From the NCBI RefSeq assembly GCF_017313275.1, contig NZ_JAFLNM010000002.1:606455-670454 (forward strand): a stretch of DNA of 64,000 nt, in the 5' to 3' direction. Shown here in pieces: positions 63,526 to 64,000 of the stretch. The first letter of the stretch is position 1; the number at the start of each line of letters is the position of its first letter. Source of the DNA: Flagellimonas profundi (GTDB lineage Bacteria; Bacteroidota; Bacteroidia; Flavobacteriales; Flavobacteriaceae). The notes under the pieces were generated by a model that was not told where the DNA came from, searched no databases, and saw only the letters and a list, made by a program, of their open reading frames with translations. The position numbers and the translations under genes are program-made.

Positions 63526-64000
63526 TTATTTGAGTTGAAATTCGGGTTCTCTTGATATATGACGTAATAAAACGTAGACCTGAGTAGGAACCTCCATACT
63601 TGATGAAAGAACCCACCATCCGTTACCGCCAGGAATATAATCTGATGAATAATATTCCTCAGGTACATCATCTATTTTGAAAGCATCCATGGCTTTTTCA
63701 AAATCAGCATCCGTTAAAAGGCCTTTGGGCGTAAATTTGTTCACCAATGCCCTAACCACTATTTCTGGATTACTGGTATTGCTGTCGGCAGGACCAACGG
63801 CATCCATGGCCAAAGTTCTGAATTGTTCTGGGTCGTTTTGAAAAAAGCGGTCTATGAACACCTCCATGGTGAGCCATCGCCCAATAATGAAATTGGTGTT
63901 GATCCACGTTCGGTCTCGTTGCCATCCTTCCACTTCGGGAGGTTGAAAAAAACGTTGTCCTATCAAGGAACAAGCATCGATCATATTTAAAACAGTTCCA
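63526..64000 (-). CDS. DUF1800 family protein, cut by window edge
   Basis: Only the C-terminal 157 residues are in the window; the frame is open through base 64000. The visible part matches the end of DUF1800 proteins (GQRFFQPPEVEGW, WINTNFIIGRW, a C-terminal VYVLLRHISREPEFQL). It lies seven bases upstream of the DUF1501 start and forms an operon with it. Function unknown; the pair is conserved. Confidence 0.88.
   Translation of the reverse strand, partial: GTVLNMIDACSLIGQRFFQPPEVEGWQRDRTWINTNFIIGRWLTMEVFIDRFFQNDPEQFRTLAMDAVGPADSNTSNPEIVVRALVNKFTPKGLLTDADFEKAMDAFKIDDVPEEYYSSDYIPGGNGWWVLSSSMEVPTQVYVLLRHISREPEFQLK

Noticed and set aside
61800..63671. Longer start for the DUF1501 protein at 63671
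   Set aside because: The extra 51 residues overlap the DUF1800 coding region and do not resemble a signal; ATG 63518 places the Tat-like motif near the N terminus.

Overview
The window looks like chromosomal DNA of a marine Flavobacteriaceae bacterium (Muricauda/Allomuricauda, Maribacter or Zobellia-like; the genus is a guess). Supporting signs are a SusC/SusD pair, a type IX secretion sorting domain, DUF6090, DUF4382, DUF5690 and DUF6265 family proteins, many LxxC lipoproteins, promoters of the Bacteroidota TAnnTTTG type, no consistent Shine-Dalgarno sequences, and moderate GC.

Layout. 1-561: tail of a DUF2202 ferritin-like protein. 787-7958: a compact operon for a tripartite RND efflux pump (TolC, adaptor, RND permease), followed by a PII-like small protein, a DUF2892 membrane protein and a two-gene YeeE/YedE sulfur transporter. 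A 7-4-7 palindrome sits where the -33 box of its promoter should be. 8061-8471: a lone receiver protein. 8579-8650: tRNA-Arg(CCU).

8.6-37.6 kb is the accessory part. Five copies (A-E) of a mosaic intergenic repeat cut it into four blocks; four of the five carry the 3' end of the tRNA-Arg or a degenerate trace of it. Copies A (8642-9070) and B (32585-32970) share 137 bases with one mismatch although 24 kb apart. Block 1 (9.5-15.1 kb): outer-membrane protein, internally duplicated vanadium-haloperoxidase/PAP2 lipoprotein, TonB-dependent receptor. Block 2 (15.7-29.9 kb): a phosphonate utilisation locus. Block 3 (30.5-32.3 kb): a metzincin-like lipoprotein convergent with a DUF4382 lipoprotein. 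Block 4 (33.2-37.4 kb): amidohydrolase plus Crp/Fnr regulator, a broken DUF6090 gene, and a convergent response regulator/histidine kinase pair. No integrase or transposase was seen.

The phosphonate locus is the most interesting system. One operon encodes a DUF5690 MFS transporter, a TIGR03364-type FAD oxidoreductase and a PhnX-like HAD hydrolase. An XRE-cupin regulator follows on the other strand. The second operon encodes SusC, SusD, an exported alkaline-phosphatase-superfamily lipoprotein with a PA14-like tail, an exported metallo-beta-lactamase-fold hydrolase, a PbfA-like PLP lyase (hydroxy-aminoethylphosphonate type) and a second exported alkaline-phosphatase-superfamily hydrolase. I read it as a phosphonate version of a polysaccharide utilisation locus: surface capture and trimming of a phosphonate-bearing macromolecule or ester, uptake, then C-N and C-P bond cleavage to phosphate. 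C-P lyase and PhnW genes are absent from the window.

37.8-64 kb is ordinary flavobacterial chromosome: threonine dehydrogenase, small lipoproteins, two M28 peptidases, CBS protein, a VPS10-like giant protein, glycerate kinase, Dps, a short SSB, a histone-deacetylase-like hydrolase coupled to Tex, MetRS, and a DUF1501/DUF1800 pair that runs off the right edge.
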